A DNA stretch of 34,105 nucleotides, taken from Methylotenera sp. (lineage in GTDB: Bacteria; Pseudomonadota; Gammaproteobacteria; Burkholderiales; Methylophilaceae). A program made the translations under genes and the position numbers. The first letter of the stretch is position 1. Every line of letters starts with the position of its first letter. The notes beneath the pieces were generated by a model that saw only the letters and a program-made list of their open reading frames with translations, made no database searches and was not told the DNA's origin. Location of the stretch: the NCBI GenBank assembly GCA_021732405.1, contig JAKFVB010000007.1, positions 1-34,105 on the forward strand. The letters are read 5' to 3'. Below, piece after piece: positions 15,564-22,852 of this stretch.

Positions 15564-15899
15564 ATGAACATGAAACAAGTACAAAAAGGTTTTACATTAA
15601 TCGAGTTAATGATTGTGGTTGCAATTATCGGTATTTTGGCAGCAATTGCGATTCCTTCTTATCAAAACTACACAATTCGCTCTGCTAACCGCGCATGCAC
15701 AATTCAAACCAAAGCATTTGTTAACGAGTATATCGTTGCTGTAGCTGAGGGCGCTGGTGGAGCTTTGCCAACGGGTTCTGTTGGTGCATGTACTGCATTA
15801 CCTGCAGTTGGACCTCTTAATATCACTGCTACACCAGTAGCACCAGGCACTGGTACAGTAACATGTGTTATAGCAACAGGTGTTTGTACACACGCTTAA
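15564..15899 (+). CDS. Type IV pilin (prepilin), first of a tandem pair
   Basis: The 111-residue prepilin has a class-IVa leader (MNMKQVQKG), cleavage after G9, F10 as the first mature residue, and the conserved glutamate E14 (position 5 of the mature chain). The hydrophobic assembly helix [20 protein letters not shown] follows. The globular part is short, with four cysteines (C45, C76, C101, C108) that could form two disulfides. Its small size recalls minimal pilins. AAAGGAA precedes the ATG. It has its own sigma-54 promoter and terminator, so it is likely the major subunit of the pair. pilA is a reasonable symbol, but function as the major fibre is not proven here. Confidence 0.9.
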   Translation: MNMKQVQKGFTLIELMIVVAIIGILAAIAIPSYQNYTIRSANRACTIQTKAFVNEYIVAVAEGAGGALPTGSVGACTALPAVGPLNITATPVAPGTGTVTCVIATGVCTHA

Positions 15900-15970
15900 C
15901 TTGATTTAACCTAACGCCTCTTTTGGTTGAACAATTTACTGTGATACCAAATTGAGGTAAATAAAAAAAT

Positions 15971-15998
15971 AAAAAGCTCTTTTACGAAAGAGCTTTTT
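15971..15998 (+). terminator. Intrinsic terminator between the two pilin genes
   Basis: AAAAAGCTCTTT (15971-15982) pairs with AAAGAGCTTTTT (15987-15998) around a 4-base loop, followed by T. Read-through past it, or a weak promoter at 16000-16070, would be needed to express the second pilin; no clear promoter is seen there. Confidence 0.85.
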
Positions 15999-16080
15999 TA
16001 TTATGACCTCCTTGTTAATTAATGAGTAGAAGTTTATTTTTATGTAATTCATAGACTGTAATTTAGTAAAGGGAATTGAA

Positions 16081-16425
16081 ATGAAACCAGCACAAAAGGG
16101 CTTTACTTTAATCGAGTTAATGATTGTGGTAGCTATTATTGGTATTTTGGCTGCAATCGCTATTCCTTCTTACCAAAATTACACAATAAAATCTGCAAAT
16201 AATGCTTGCTTGATTGAAACTAAGGCTTACGCTAACAAAGTATTATTGGAAATTAATGACAATACTAGTCCTGCTGCACCAGTACTTGGCGGCGCATGCG
16301 ATAGCATTACAGATGCTAGCGGCTGGAATGCATCAACATTAGCCGATATTATTGGCGACCCAAAATCGCCTGGTGATGCCAATGCTACTTGTTCTATAGT
16401 CAATAGCTTTGCTTGTGCTTTATAA
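16081..16425 (+). CDS. Type IV pilin (prepilin), second of a tandem pair
   Basis: The 114-residue prepilin has leader MKPAQKG, cleavage after G7, F8 first mature residue and E12 as the conserved glutamate. From the leader to about residue 35 it is nearly identical to the upstream pilin at both protein and DNA level, which points to duplication. The globular part differs strongly but keeps four cysteines in a similar order (C43, C73, C104, C112). AAAGGGAA precedes the ATG. Unlike its neighbour it lacks a visible sigma-54 promoter. It may be a minor or alternative pilin; its expression and role are unknown. Confidence 0.9.
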   Translation: MKPAQKGFTLIELMIVVAIIGILAAIAIPSYQNYTIKSANNACLIETKAYANKVLLEINDNTSPAAPVLGGACDSITDASGWNASTLADIIGDPKSPGDANATCSIVNSFACAL

Positions 16426-16456
16426 GCGATTATCAAAACAAGATTATTGGTGCGTA

Positions 16457-17542
16457 TCAATTAGAAGTGCGTGTACCACCTTGTAAAACTTCGGCACTTA
16501 ACCCGCATTGCGCCAATATAAATGCTGCTGCACTACTGCGACGACCTGTTTGGCAATAGGCGATATACGATTTTTGTTTATCAAGTTTAGCGGCATATTG
16601 GCGTAACTCGTGCAATGGCGCATTAATCGCACCTTCAATATGTTCATGTTTATATTCAGACGGAAAGCGTACATCTATCCATATTGCTTCCCCACTCGCC
16701 ACTTTTTCATCGGCAGCTTGTTTGTTAATGCTGCTTACAATCGGGGCTTTTAGTAGCTCAATGAAATCTTGTTTTTTTAAACGTAATAGTTGCCCACTTG
16801 TTTTCATGGTGACTGTGGCGTTACGCTTATTATCAGAAGCCAAAGCTTCTTCACCAAAACCGTCCCCTGTTGAAATTTCTGCCAGCACCACAGGCGGCTG
16901 GCTCATATCGTTAATGCGGCTAACAACGGCCGTGCCTTGCTGAATAAGGTAGTAATAATCACCCTCTTGGCCTTGGGTAATAATGGTTTGTTTGGCCTCT
17001 ACATTAATGGCTGTCATGCGTGCAAACATCGCTTCAATATTGGCAGGCGGCAGTCTGCTAAATACGCCGTTATGCACTTGAAAAGCGTGAAAACTAGCGG
17101 TATCTAACTGCCAGTTATTGTGTGATGTATTGCTTTTTGCTTTAGTTTGAGCAGACGGATAGCCTGATAGCTGATCCCACGTCATCATAATGTCGAGTAA
17201 ATCTAAATCAATACGCACAATATCAATTGGCGTTAATGCAATGGTATCTTTAATTTTTAAACGTTCAGTATCCAGTGGATGTTTAGCTGCATCGGTGCCT
17301 GCGCGCAAAATCAATTTATTGCCGTTTTCATAGCGAATGCCTAAATCGCCTTTCACCAAATACAGCGCCTGCGTCGTGGCGTTCATACGTGTGGGGTCTA
17401 AATCTTTGCTAATCTGCTCCACAATACACAGTGGGGCTAGCTCATCTAATCGATTGGGTGATAGCCTAGCAATTGGTTCAAATCGCAGCAATGTACTTTT
17501 GCTGATTGCGGCACTAGCTGATTGATTTTCAGGATGCATCAT
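16457..17542 (-). CDS. Cyclic-nucleotide-binding protein with C-terminal rhodanese domain
   Basis: The 361-residue soluble protein has three parts. A first cNMP-like beta-barrel (about 20-115) lacks the phosphate-binding motif and looks degenerate. A second (about 155-265) keeps FGEEAL (229-234) and R240 in KRNATV, the residues that hold the ribose and cyclic phosphate in CRP-type sites. A rhodanese domain (about 280-358) follows, with active-site loop C330-QTGRRS. No helix-turn-helix is present, so it is not a CRP-type transcription factor. The likely role is cyclic-nucleotide-controlled sulfur transfer, or signalling through the rhodanese cysteine. It is the last gene after the cyclase and phosphodiesterase genes on the same strand, 34 bases from the latter. 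Confidence 0.88.
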   Translation of the reverse strand: MMHPENQSASAAISKSTLLRFEPIARLSPNRLDELAPLCIVEQISKDLDPTRMNATTQALYLVKGDLGIRYENGNKLILRAGTDAAKHPLDTERLKIKDTIALTPIDIVRIDLDLLDIMMTWDQLSGYPSAQTKAKSNTSHNNWQLDTASFHAFQVHNGVFSRLPPANIEAMFARMTAINVEAKQTIITQGQEGDYYYLIQQGTAVVSRINDMSQPPVVLAEISTGDGFGEEALASDNKRNATVTMKTSGQLLRLKKQDFIELLKAPIVSSINKQAADEKVASGEAIWIDVRFPSEYKHEHIEGAINAPLHELRQYAAKLDKQKSYIAYCQTGRRSSAAAFILAQCGLSAEVLQGGTRTSN

Positions 17543-17576
17543 AAGTTTTTAAATTTAGCTTTTTAAATTAAATGGC

Positions 17577-18341
17577 TTAGAGGTTAAATATTTGTTGTTG
17601 TCTTAATGCTTGGCAATGCTGTGTTTTAGGATTTGCTGCAATTTCTTGCATGATAATCACATCTTCACCTGGTTTTAAATGCGTGATATACACCTCTGGC
17701 TGGCTTTGTAAATGCGTTAATTCATCTGCTAAAGTCGCTGGGCAAAGGTGTTTAGAAAGCCTCGCTAATTCGAGTTCTGCATTGCTAAATGCTGTTTCAA
17801 TAATCAGTACTTTTAAGTTGTTAATCTGATTAACCTCATGCCAAAAAGCAAGACTACCTGCAGTATCTCCAGTAAAAACCAAGCTGCTTTTGCCACTATC
17901 AATTTGGTAACCAACTGCTGGAATCACATGATTGGCTGGTACGGCAGTAATGGTTTTAGAGTTGATACGTACACCATTGCCAACACAAATTTCATGATAT
18001 TTTAAAAATGGTGTGGCGGGGTCGGGTATTAAGTTAAAATTGGGCCAAATAAGCCAATTAAAAACGTGCTGTTTTAAGATGTTAATCACTTCAAGCGTGG
18101 CATGTACGGTAATCGGCTCTGCACGTAAACCCATCACGGTGTCCAGTAACAAGGGAATCGACACAATGTGATCTAAATGTGAATGAGTAACAAAAATATG
18201 ATCGATTTTTAACAGCGCATCTAACGATAAATCACCCACGCCTGTGCCTGCATCAATCAACACATCGTCATCCACCAATATGGATGTGGTACGCATATCA
18301 CCGCCAATACCACCACTACAGCCTAAAATTTTAATTTGCAT
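17577..18341 (-). CDS. Metallo-beta-lactamase-fold cyclic-nucleotide phosphodiesterase (class II-like)
   Basis: The 254-residue protein has the metal-binding motif HSHLDH (53-58) and the further ligands in ANHV, FTGDTAG and ITHLKPG, in the order of the metallo-beta-lactamase fold. The HSHLDH segment followed by IVSIPLLLDT fits the class II 3',5'-cyclic-nucleotide phosphodiesterase pattern. It would hydrolyse cAMP or cGMP in the cytosol. There is no signal peptide. The gene lies between the cyclase (68-base gap) and the cNMP-binding rhodanese (34-base gap), all on the minus strand, which strongly supports a cyclic-nucleotide substrate. A different MBL-fold hydrolase is possible if judged on sequence alone. 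Confidence 0.85.
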   Translation of the reverse strand: MQIKILGCSGGIGGDMRTTSILVDDDVLIDAGTGVGDLSLDALLKIDHIFVTHSHLDHIVSIPLLLDTVMGLRAEPITVHATLEVINILKQHVFNWLIWPNFNLIPDPATPFLKYHEICVGNGVRINSKTITAVPANHVIPAVGYQIDSGKSSLVFTGDTAGSLAFWHEVNQINNLKVLIIETAFSNAELELARLSKHLCPATLADELTHLQSQPEVYITHLKPGEDVIIMQEIAANPKTQHCQALRQQQIFNL

Positions 18342-18409
18342 TTGATTATCTTTATATTGTCTAGTCGCAATTTTTTATTACTTGGATTTCTTATTTCTTA
18401 GATTTCTTA

Positions 18410-20638
18410 CTATTTGGATTCAACATTAAAAGCGCCATCCCAATCCGCACTTGGTGGCGATTGCCTAAACTGGCCAATACGCTCGATATAAAGCGCATAA
18501 AGCAGTTGCTGTGGATACATTTTTTGCAGGTTAATAAACTGAATTTCACTTAAATCCCACTGCTGATTACGATATAACTTTAATGCTTCGCGATACAGCT
18601 TTAGCTCATCTATCATTTCTGCCGATAACGCACTTTTTGTATCAAGCGGCTCAAAAACTGCTACTGGAATTTCTTTACCTTTTACCCGCACCAAATCCAG
18701 CTCTCGGTATACAAACTGCGGCGTTTGCGATTTAACAAACTCACTCACCACAATATCAACACCATAATATTTGGTTAAACTTTCTAGGCGCGAACCCAAA
18801 TTAACTGAATCACCCATCACGGTATAGGCCATGCGGAAACTAGAACCCATATTGCCCACCACCATATTGCCTGTGTTAATGCCAATACCAATTTTGATCA
18901 CAGGCCAGCCTTTTTTAACAAACTTTTCGTTAATGTTTTTAAGCGCAACTTTCATTTCGATTGCTGCATTTAACGCATGTTGCGCATGGCTTTCATCTTT
19001 GAGTGGTGCACCCCAAAAAGCCATAATCGCATCACCCATATATTTATCAATCGTGCCACGATTGTTGTGTATGATTTGCGTCAAAGGTGTCAAAAATTCA
19101 TTCATCATTTGTGTTAACTGCGTTGGGTTTAAGCCCTCAGCAATCGTTGTAAATCCACGAATATCGGTAAATAGAACCGTCATTTCGCGATTCTCGCCTG
19201 CCAAGTTAATCGACTCAGGATTCTGCGCCATCTCAACCACCAATTCTGGTGGAACATACTGGCCGAAAAGCCCCGTCAATTGGCGCTTTCCGCGCGATTC
19301 AACAAAAAATCCGTAGCTCATATTCACTAAATAAATCAAACCTATCATTAGCAGTGAGGCGGCAATTGGTAACACCAGGTTTGCGTATTGCCAACTCACT
19401 ATATTAATTGCCAAAATACCCAACAGCACCCCAACCGACATTAACGTTGCTTTTAATGGATTAAGTGCTGGTAAAGTGAGTGCTAGCAATAAGCCTGCCA
19501 ACAATACCAATAAGAACTCAGCACCGCGCAAATAGCCAGGCCGTGCTTTAATATTATTATCCAAGATGCCTGCAATGATATTGGCATGTACCTCAACACC
19601 TGGATATACATTTTGCACAGGCGTCGCGCGCAAATCCATTAAACCTTGCGCGGTTGTACCTACCAATACGATTTTATTTTTAAGGCTTGCGGGCGGCACT
19701 TTTTGATTGAGTACGTCGGTCGCTGATACATACTGAAAGCTACCTTGCATGCCACGATAGGGAATCAGCATAGCCACTTTATCATCCACAGGAATATGCA
19801 TACCAGCTAAGTTAAATGATTCTAAACCCGCGTATTTTTTACTCACACCTAAGCTCGCAAATTCTGCCTTTAGCTGGGCATTGTTAAAATAAGCGCGCGC
19901 CACTGCAATTGCTAACGCATCGTAATATTGATGGTTATGTTTGATTAATACAGATATTTTTCGACTAACACCATCAGTATCTGGCTCTGGATTAAAATGA
20001 CCAGCTGTTAATGCTGCGTTTTGTAATATGGGTAAATTGGCGCCATATCCTGCCGCCTCAACAAAATCAATCGGCTTGCCTACAAAGCTACCTGCTGCAA
20101 ATGTTGCGCTGGGCAACGCGCCAACGCGATTCACATCGACATTATTAAAAAAATAACCCAGTACCACATTGCGATTTTTTAAACTATCGGCAAAGGTCTG
20201 GTCATAATCCAGCATCGGCTTAATCTTTTCTAATGCGCTGGCAAAATGCGTGTCATTTTTAAAATATTGTTGTTGCATACGCTCTAGATTCTTCAACCCA
20301 GAACTTTCGTCTTTTTCGGCAAACACCACATCAAAGCCCAGTGTATTGATATGATAATAATCGAACAACTGGTTCACCAATTGCGCCGATTTATCACGAC
20401 CCCACGGCCAACGACCTTGCTCTTTTAAGCTCGCTTCATCAATATCCACAATCACAATACGATTATCTAAGGTACGTGGCATGAGCAAGTTAAGCCGCAT
20501 ATCGTAGCTAAAATTTTCTAATTTTTGAATAAAGCCCAAGGATAGTCCACCACTGACGTGGAACAATATCAATACAATAATGGCTATGCTCAGTGCAAAT
20601 CGCACGCCATGCTGTTTTAAAAGTGAAGATAAAAACAT
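18410..20638 (-). CDS. CHASE2-domain class III adenylate cyclase
   Basis: The 742-residue membrane protein has an N-terminal membrane helix (about 15-37), a large periplasmic CHASE2 sensor domain (about 40-365), three membrane helices (about 374-390, 398-416, 422-446), a cytosolic class III cyclase domain (about 480-665) and a helical tail (675-725). The catalytic set is complete: metal aspartates D492 (FTDIRGF) and D536 (YMGDAIM), purine-selecting K532 and T606 (the adenylate-type combination), and transition-state N613 and R617 (VNLGSR). It therefore probably makes cAMP in response to an extracytoplasmic signal. It is the first gene of a minus-strand set with a phosphodiesterase and a cNMP receptor. 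The CHASE2 ligand is unknown. Confidence 0.93.
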   Translation of the reverse strand: MFLSSLLKQHGVRFALSIAIIVLILFHVSGGLSLGFIQKLENFSYDMRLNLLMPRTLDNRIVIVDIDEASLKEQGRWPWGRDKSAQLVNQLFDYYHINTLGFDVVFAEKDESSGLKNLERMQQQYFKNDTHFASALEKIKPMLDYDQTFADSLKNRNVVLGYFFNNVDVNRVGALPSATFAAGSFVGKPIDFVEAAGYGANLPILQNAALTAGHFNPEPDTDGVSRKISVLIKHNHQYYDALAIAVARAYFNNAQLKAEFASLGVSKKYAGLESFNLAGMHIPVDDKVAMLIPYRGMQGSFQYVSATDVLNQKVPPASLKNKIVLVGTTAQGLMDLRATPVQNVYPGVEVHANIIAGILDNNIKARPGYLRGAEFLLVLLAGLLLALTLPALNPLKATLMSVGVLLGILAINIVSWQYANLVLPIAASLLMIGLIYLVNMSYGFFVESRGKRQLTGLFGQYVPPELVVEMAQNPESINLAGENREMTVLFTDIRGFTTIAEGLNPTQLTQMMNEFLTPLTQIIHNNRGTIDKYMGDAIMAFWGAPLKDESHAQHALNAAIEMKVALKNINEKFVKKGWPVIKIGIGINTGNMVVGNMGSSFRMAYTVMGDSVNLGSRLESLTKYYGVDIVVSEFVKSQTPQFVYRELDLVRVKGKEIPVAVFEPLDTKSALSAEMIDELKLYREALKLYRNQQWDLSEIQFINLQKMYPQQLLYALYIERIGQFRQSPPSADWDGAFNVESK

Positions 20639-20725
20639 GATGTTTAATTAGTTGATTTTAATATTATTTTTAGTGCTTTTATAAGTAATAGCATAGCGGA
20701 TAAACTGCTCAGTGAATAGGCGGTT

Positions 20726-20731
20726 TATAAT
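20726..20731 (+). promoter_or_regulatory. -10 element of the carboxylesterase gene
   Basis: A perfect TATAAT at 20726-20731 lies 37 bases before the ATG at 20769, in the 130-base gap shared with the divergent cyclase gene. No good -35 hexamer is visible. The cyclase promoter on the other strand could not be identified. Confidence 0.4.
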
Positions 20732-20768
20732 GATTAACAATTGAATTGATGCGGAATAATTAAGTAAA

Positions 20769-21434
20769 ATGACTGAACAGCCAATCGAAATATCGAGCAA
20801 GCAACCAATTAACGCCAGCGTGATTTGGATGCACGGACTAGGCGCAGATGGTAACGATTTTGTACCAGTGGTAGAAATGCTGGATTTACCCCATACACGC
20901 TTTACTTTGCCACACGCGCCCTACCGAAAAGTAACACGCAATAATGGCTATGAAATGCGTGCTTGGTATGACATTTATGGCTTAACGCCAATCAGCCGTG
21001 AAGATGCAACTGGCATTTCGGAAAGCCAACTGGCAATTGAAGCCCTAATTGCGCAGGAAATCAAGCGTGGCATACCTGCAAAACGGATTGTATTGGCTGG
21101 GTTTTCGCAAGGTGGCGCCATTGCCTTGCATACGGCATTGCGCTTCAAACAAACTCTGGCTGGCGTGCTCGCACTCTCTACCTATTTGCCATTAAATACG
21201 CTTCTAGGCGCAGAAAAATCTACAGCGAACCAGCAAACACCCATTTTTATGGCGCACGGCGTTGATGATGCAATCATCACCTTGGATACTTGTAAATCAT
21301 CATTAGCAGTTCTGCAGGCGCAATCTTATCGTGTAGATTGGCACGAATACCCGATGGCACATTCTGTTTGCATGCCAGAAATAAGCGATATCAAACAGTT
21401 TTTAACTCAGGTTTTAAATGATTCATCTAAATAG
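20769..21434 (+). CDS. Phospholipase/carboxylesterase-family alpha/beta hydrolase
   Basis: The 221-residue protein is a single alpha/beta hydrolase domain of the bacterial carboxylesterase/acyl-protein-thioesterase-like family. The triad is visible: S113 in GFSQGG, D167 in HGVDD and H198 in MAHSV. The oxyanion segment WMHGLGADGNDF (20-31) and the LPHAPYRKVTRNNGYEMRAWYD stretch are typical. No signal peptide is present, so it is cytosolic. These enzymes hydrolyse short acyl esters in vitro; the natural substrate is usually unknown. It is divergent from the cyclase gene and separated from xseB by 131 bases. Confidence 0.92.
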   Translation: MTEQPIEISSKQPINASVIWMHGLGADGNDFVPVVEMLDLPHTRFTLPHAPYRKVTRNNGYEMRAWYDIYGLTPISREDATGISESQLAIEALIAQEIKRGIPAKRIVLAGFSQGGAIALHTALRFKQTLAGVLALSTYLPLNTLLGAEKSTANQQTPIFMAHGVDDAIITLDTCKSSLAVLQAQSYRVDWHEYPMAHSVCMPEISDIKQFLTQVLNDSSK

Positions 21435-21480
21435 TGATTATTTACGAAATAAAGTGTGAATAAATCAGGAATTAATCCGC

Positions 21481-21494
21481 AACAATCGATTGTT
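21481..21494. promoter_or_regulatory. 14-bp palindrome in the xseB promoter region
   Basis: AACAATCGATTGTT is a perfect palindrome. It overlaps a possible -35 TTGTTT (21490-21495), with TAAAAT (21512-21517) 16 bases on. An 8-bp inverted pair GCTAAAAT/ATTTTAGC (21497-21523) follows. It is a candidate operator for the xseB-ispA-dxs transcript; no known regulator is recognised. Confidence 0.35.
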
Positions 21495-21565
21495 TTGCTA
21501 AAATCAGTTAATAAAATTTTAGCCACAAAAAACGTCTAAATCGGTAACATAAATAATGATTAAAA

Positions 21566-21844
21566 ATGACTGCATCTATAAAAACATCATCCAAAAAATC
21601 ACAATCTAGCACTGTTGACGCTGCTAACAGCACACTTAGATTTGAGCAAGCGGCAGCAGAATTAGAAGCAATTGTGCAGCAAATGGAATTAGGCAATTTG
21701 GCGTTAGATGATTCTTTTAATGCTTATAAACGCGGCGCAGAACTACTGCAAATATGCCAAGCGTCTTTGAGTAATGTAGAGCAACAAGTGCGCATCTTAA
21801 CCGATGCTAATAAACTAGGGGTATTTAGTGTTGATAACGCATAA
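21566..21844 (+). CDS. xseB: Exodeoxyribonuclease VII small subunit
   Basis: The 92-residue protein matches the small subunit of exonuclease VII, which binds the large subunit XseA to degrade single-stranded DNA. The conserved helical hairpin is clear: FEQAAAELEAIVQQMELGNLALDDSFNAYKRGAELLQICQASLSNVEQQV (about 26-75). The first ~22 residues are a Ser/Thr-rich tail of no clear role. It is the first gene of the widespread xseB-ispA-dxs arrangement, and its end overlaps the likely ispA start. xseA is not in the window. Confidence 0.95.
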   Translation: MTASIKTSSKKSQSSTVDAANSTLRFEQAAAELEAIVQQMELGNLALDDSFNAYKRGAELLQICQASLSNVEQQVRILTDANKLGVFSVDNA

Positions 21845-22844
21845 AACCATTACAAATAAGCCCATGCCTAACAAAACCATAACAGCCAATTTAATGACCG
21901 AACTTAACTTAAATCAAAACCCAAATCAAAACCTAGATCAACACTTGGATCAAAAAGAAACTTTCAATATTTGGGCGGCAAGCCTGCAAGTGCGCATGGA
22001 AGATGTGTTAAATACGCACATGCCAACTGCTGAAACCATACCAACTAGATTGCATGAAGCCATGCGTTACTCTACTTTAGGTGGCGGCAAGCGCGTGCGT
22101 GCATTGCTGGCTTATGCTGCAGGTGAGTTTTGTGGCGCAAAGCTAGCCACAATTGATTTACCAGCGGCTTCTGTTGAGTTAATTCATGCGTTTTCTTTGG
22201 TGCATGACGATATGCCTTGCATGGATGACGATGATTTGCGTCGCGGCAAACCATCAACCCACAAAAAGTATGGTGATGCCGTGGCATTACTGGTGGGTGA
22301 TGCCTTGCAGAGTTTGGCGTTCCAGTTTATTTCTCAAGATAAGTTACTTAAAAATGCCACGCAAAAATTGCAAATGCTGCATATATTGGCATTAGCAAGC
22401 GGCTCACGCGGCATGGCAGGCGGGCAAGCCATTGATTTAGATAGCATAGGTATACCACTCACGCGCGAAGAACTAGAACATATGCATATCCATAAAACGG
22501 GCGCTCTGATTCGTGCGGCTGCGTTATTGGGTGCGTACAGCGCAGAATCACCCGCAGAAGATAAATTAAAAGCGATTGACCATTTTGCCAAATCGATTGG
22601 CTTGGCTTTTCAGGTTGTGGATGATATTTTGGATGCAGAAGCCGACACCCAAACTTTGGGCAAAACAGCAGGTAAAGATGCCAGAAATAATAAATCGACT
22701 TACGTCACCATTTTAGGGCTGTCCGCTGCTAAACAACTGGCTGCTGAATTGCATGCTAATGCAATGGCGGCATTGTCTTATTATGGTCGCGAGGCTGATT
22801 TATTGCGCCAACTGGCTAACTTCATCACGCAACGTAGTTTTTGA
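21828..22844 (+). CDS. ispA: Farnesyl/geranyl diphosphate synthase (short-chain polyprenyl synthase)
   Basis: The enzyme condenses isopentenyl diphosphate with dimethylallyl and geranyl diphosphate to give farnesyl diphosphate for quinones and undecaprenyl carriers. The two aspartate-rich motifs are present ([10 protein letters not shown] and VVDDILD), along with LGGGKRVR near the start of the fold. GTG 21828 is preferred because AGGGG lies 6 bases upstream and it overlaps xseB by 17 bases; ATGs at 21864 and 21894 lack ribosome sites. With this start the protein has an unusual ~45-residue N-terminal extension containing a 12-base tandem repeat. The C-terminus FITQRSF is family-typical. dxs starts 8 bases after the stop. 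Confidence 0.94.
   Translation: MLITHKTITNKPMPNKTITANLMTELNLNQNPNQNLDQHLDQKETFNIWAASLQVRMEDVLNTHMPTAETIPTRLHEAMRYSTLGGGKRVRALLAYAAGEFCGAKLATIDLPAASVELIHAFSLVHDDMPCMDDDDLRRGKPSTHKKYGDAVALLVGDALQSLAFQFISQDKLLKNATQKLQMLHILALASGSRGMAGGQAIDLDSIGIPLTREELEHMHIHKTGALIRAAALLGAYSAESPAEDKLKAIDHFAKSIGLAFQVVDDILDAEADTQTLGKTAGKDARNNKSTYVTILGLSAAKQLAAELHANAMAALSYYGREADLLRQLANFITQRSF
21911..21958 (+). repeat. Four 12-bp tandem repeats within the ispA N-terminus
   Basis: Units AAATCAAAACCC, AAATCAAAACCT, AGATCAACACTT and GGATCAAAAAGA follow each other without gaps and in frame. They encode the tetrapeptides [12 protein letters not shown] and DQKE. The segment lies before the conserved fold, so it is likely a flexible tail. 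Copy number could vary between strains without shifting the frame. Confidence 0.75.
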
Positions 22845-22852
22845 TTTTAAGC

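Noticed and set aside
18831-19316. Open frame of 161 codons opposite the cyclase gene
   Set aside because: Lies exactly opposite the cyclase catalytic domain, with no start signals or known motifs.
21430-21565. CRP-type site upstream of xseB (GTGTGAATAAATCA)
   Set aside because: Only one half resembles TGTGA and the second half-site is poor, so it does not support a cAMP-receptor binding call.
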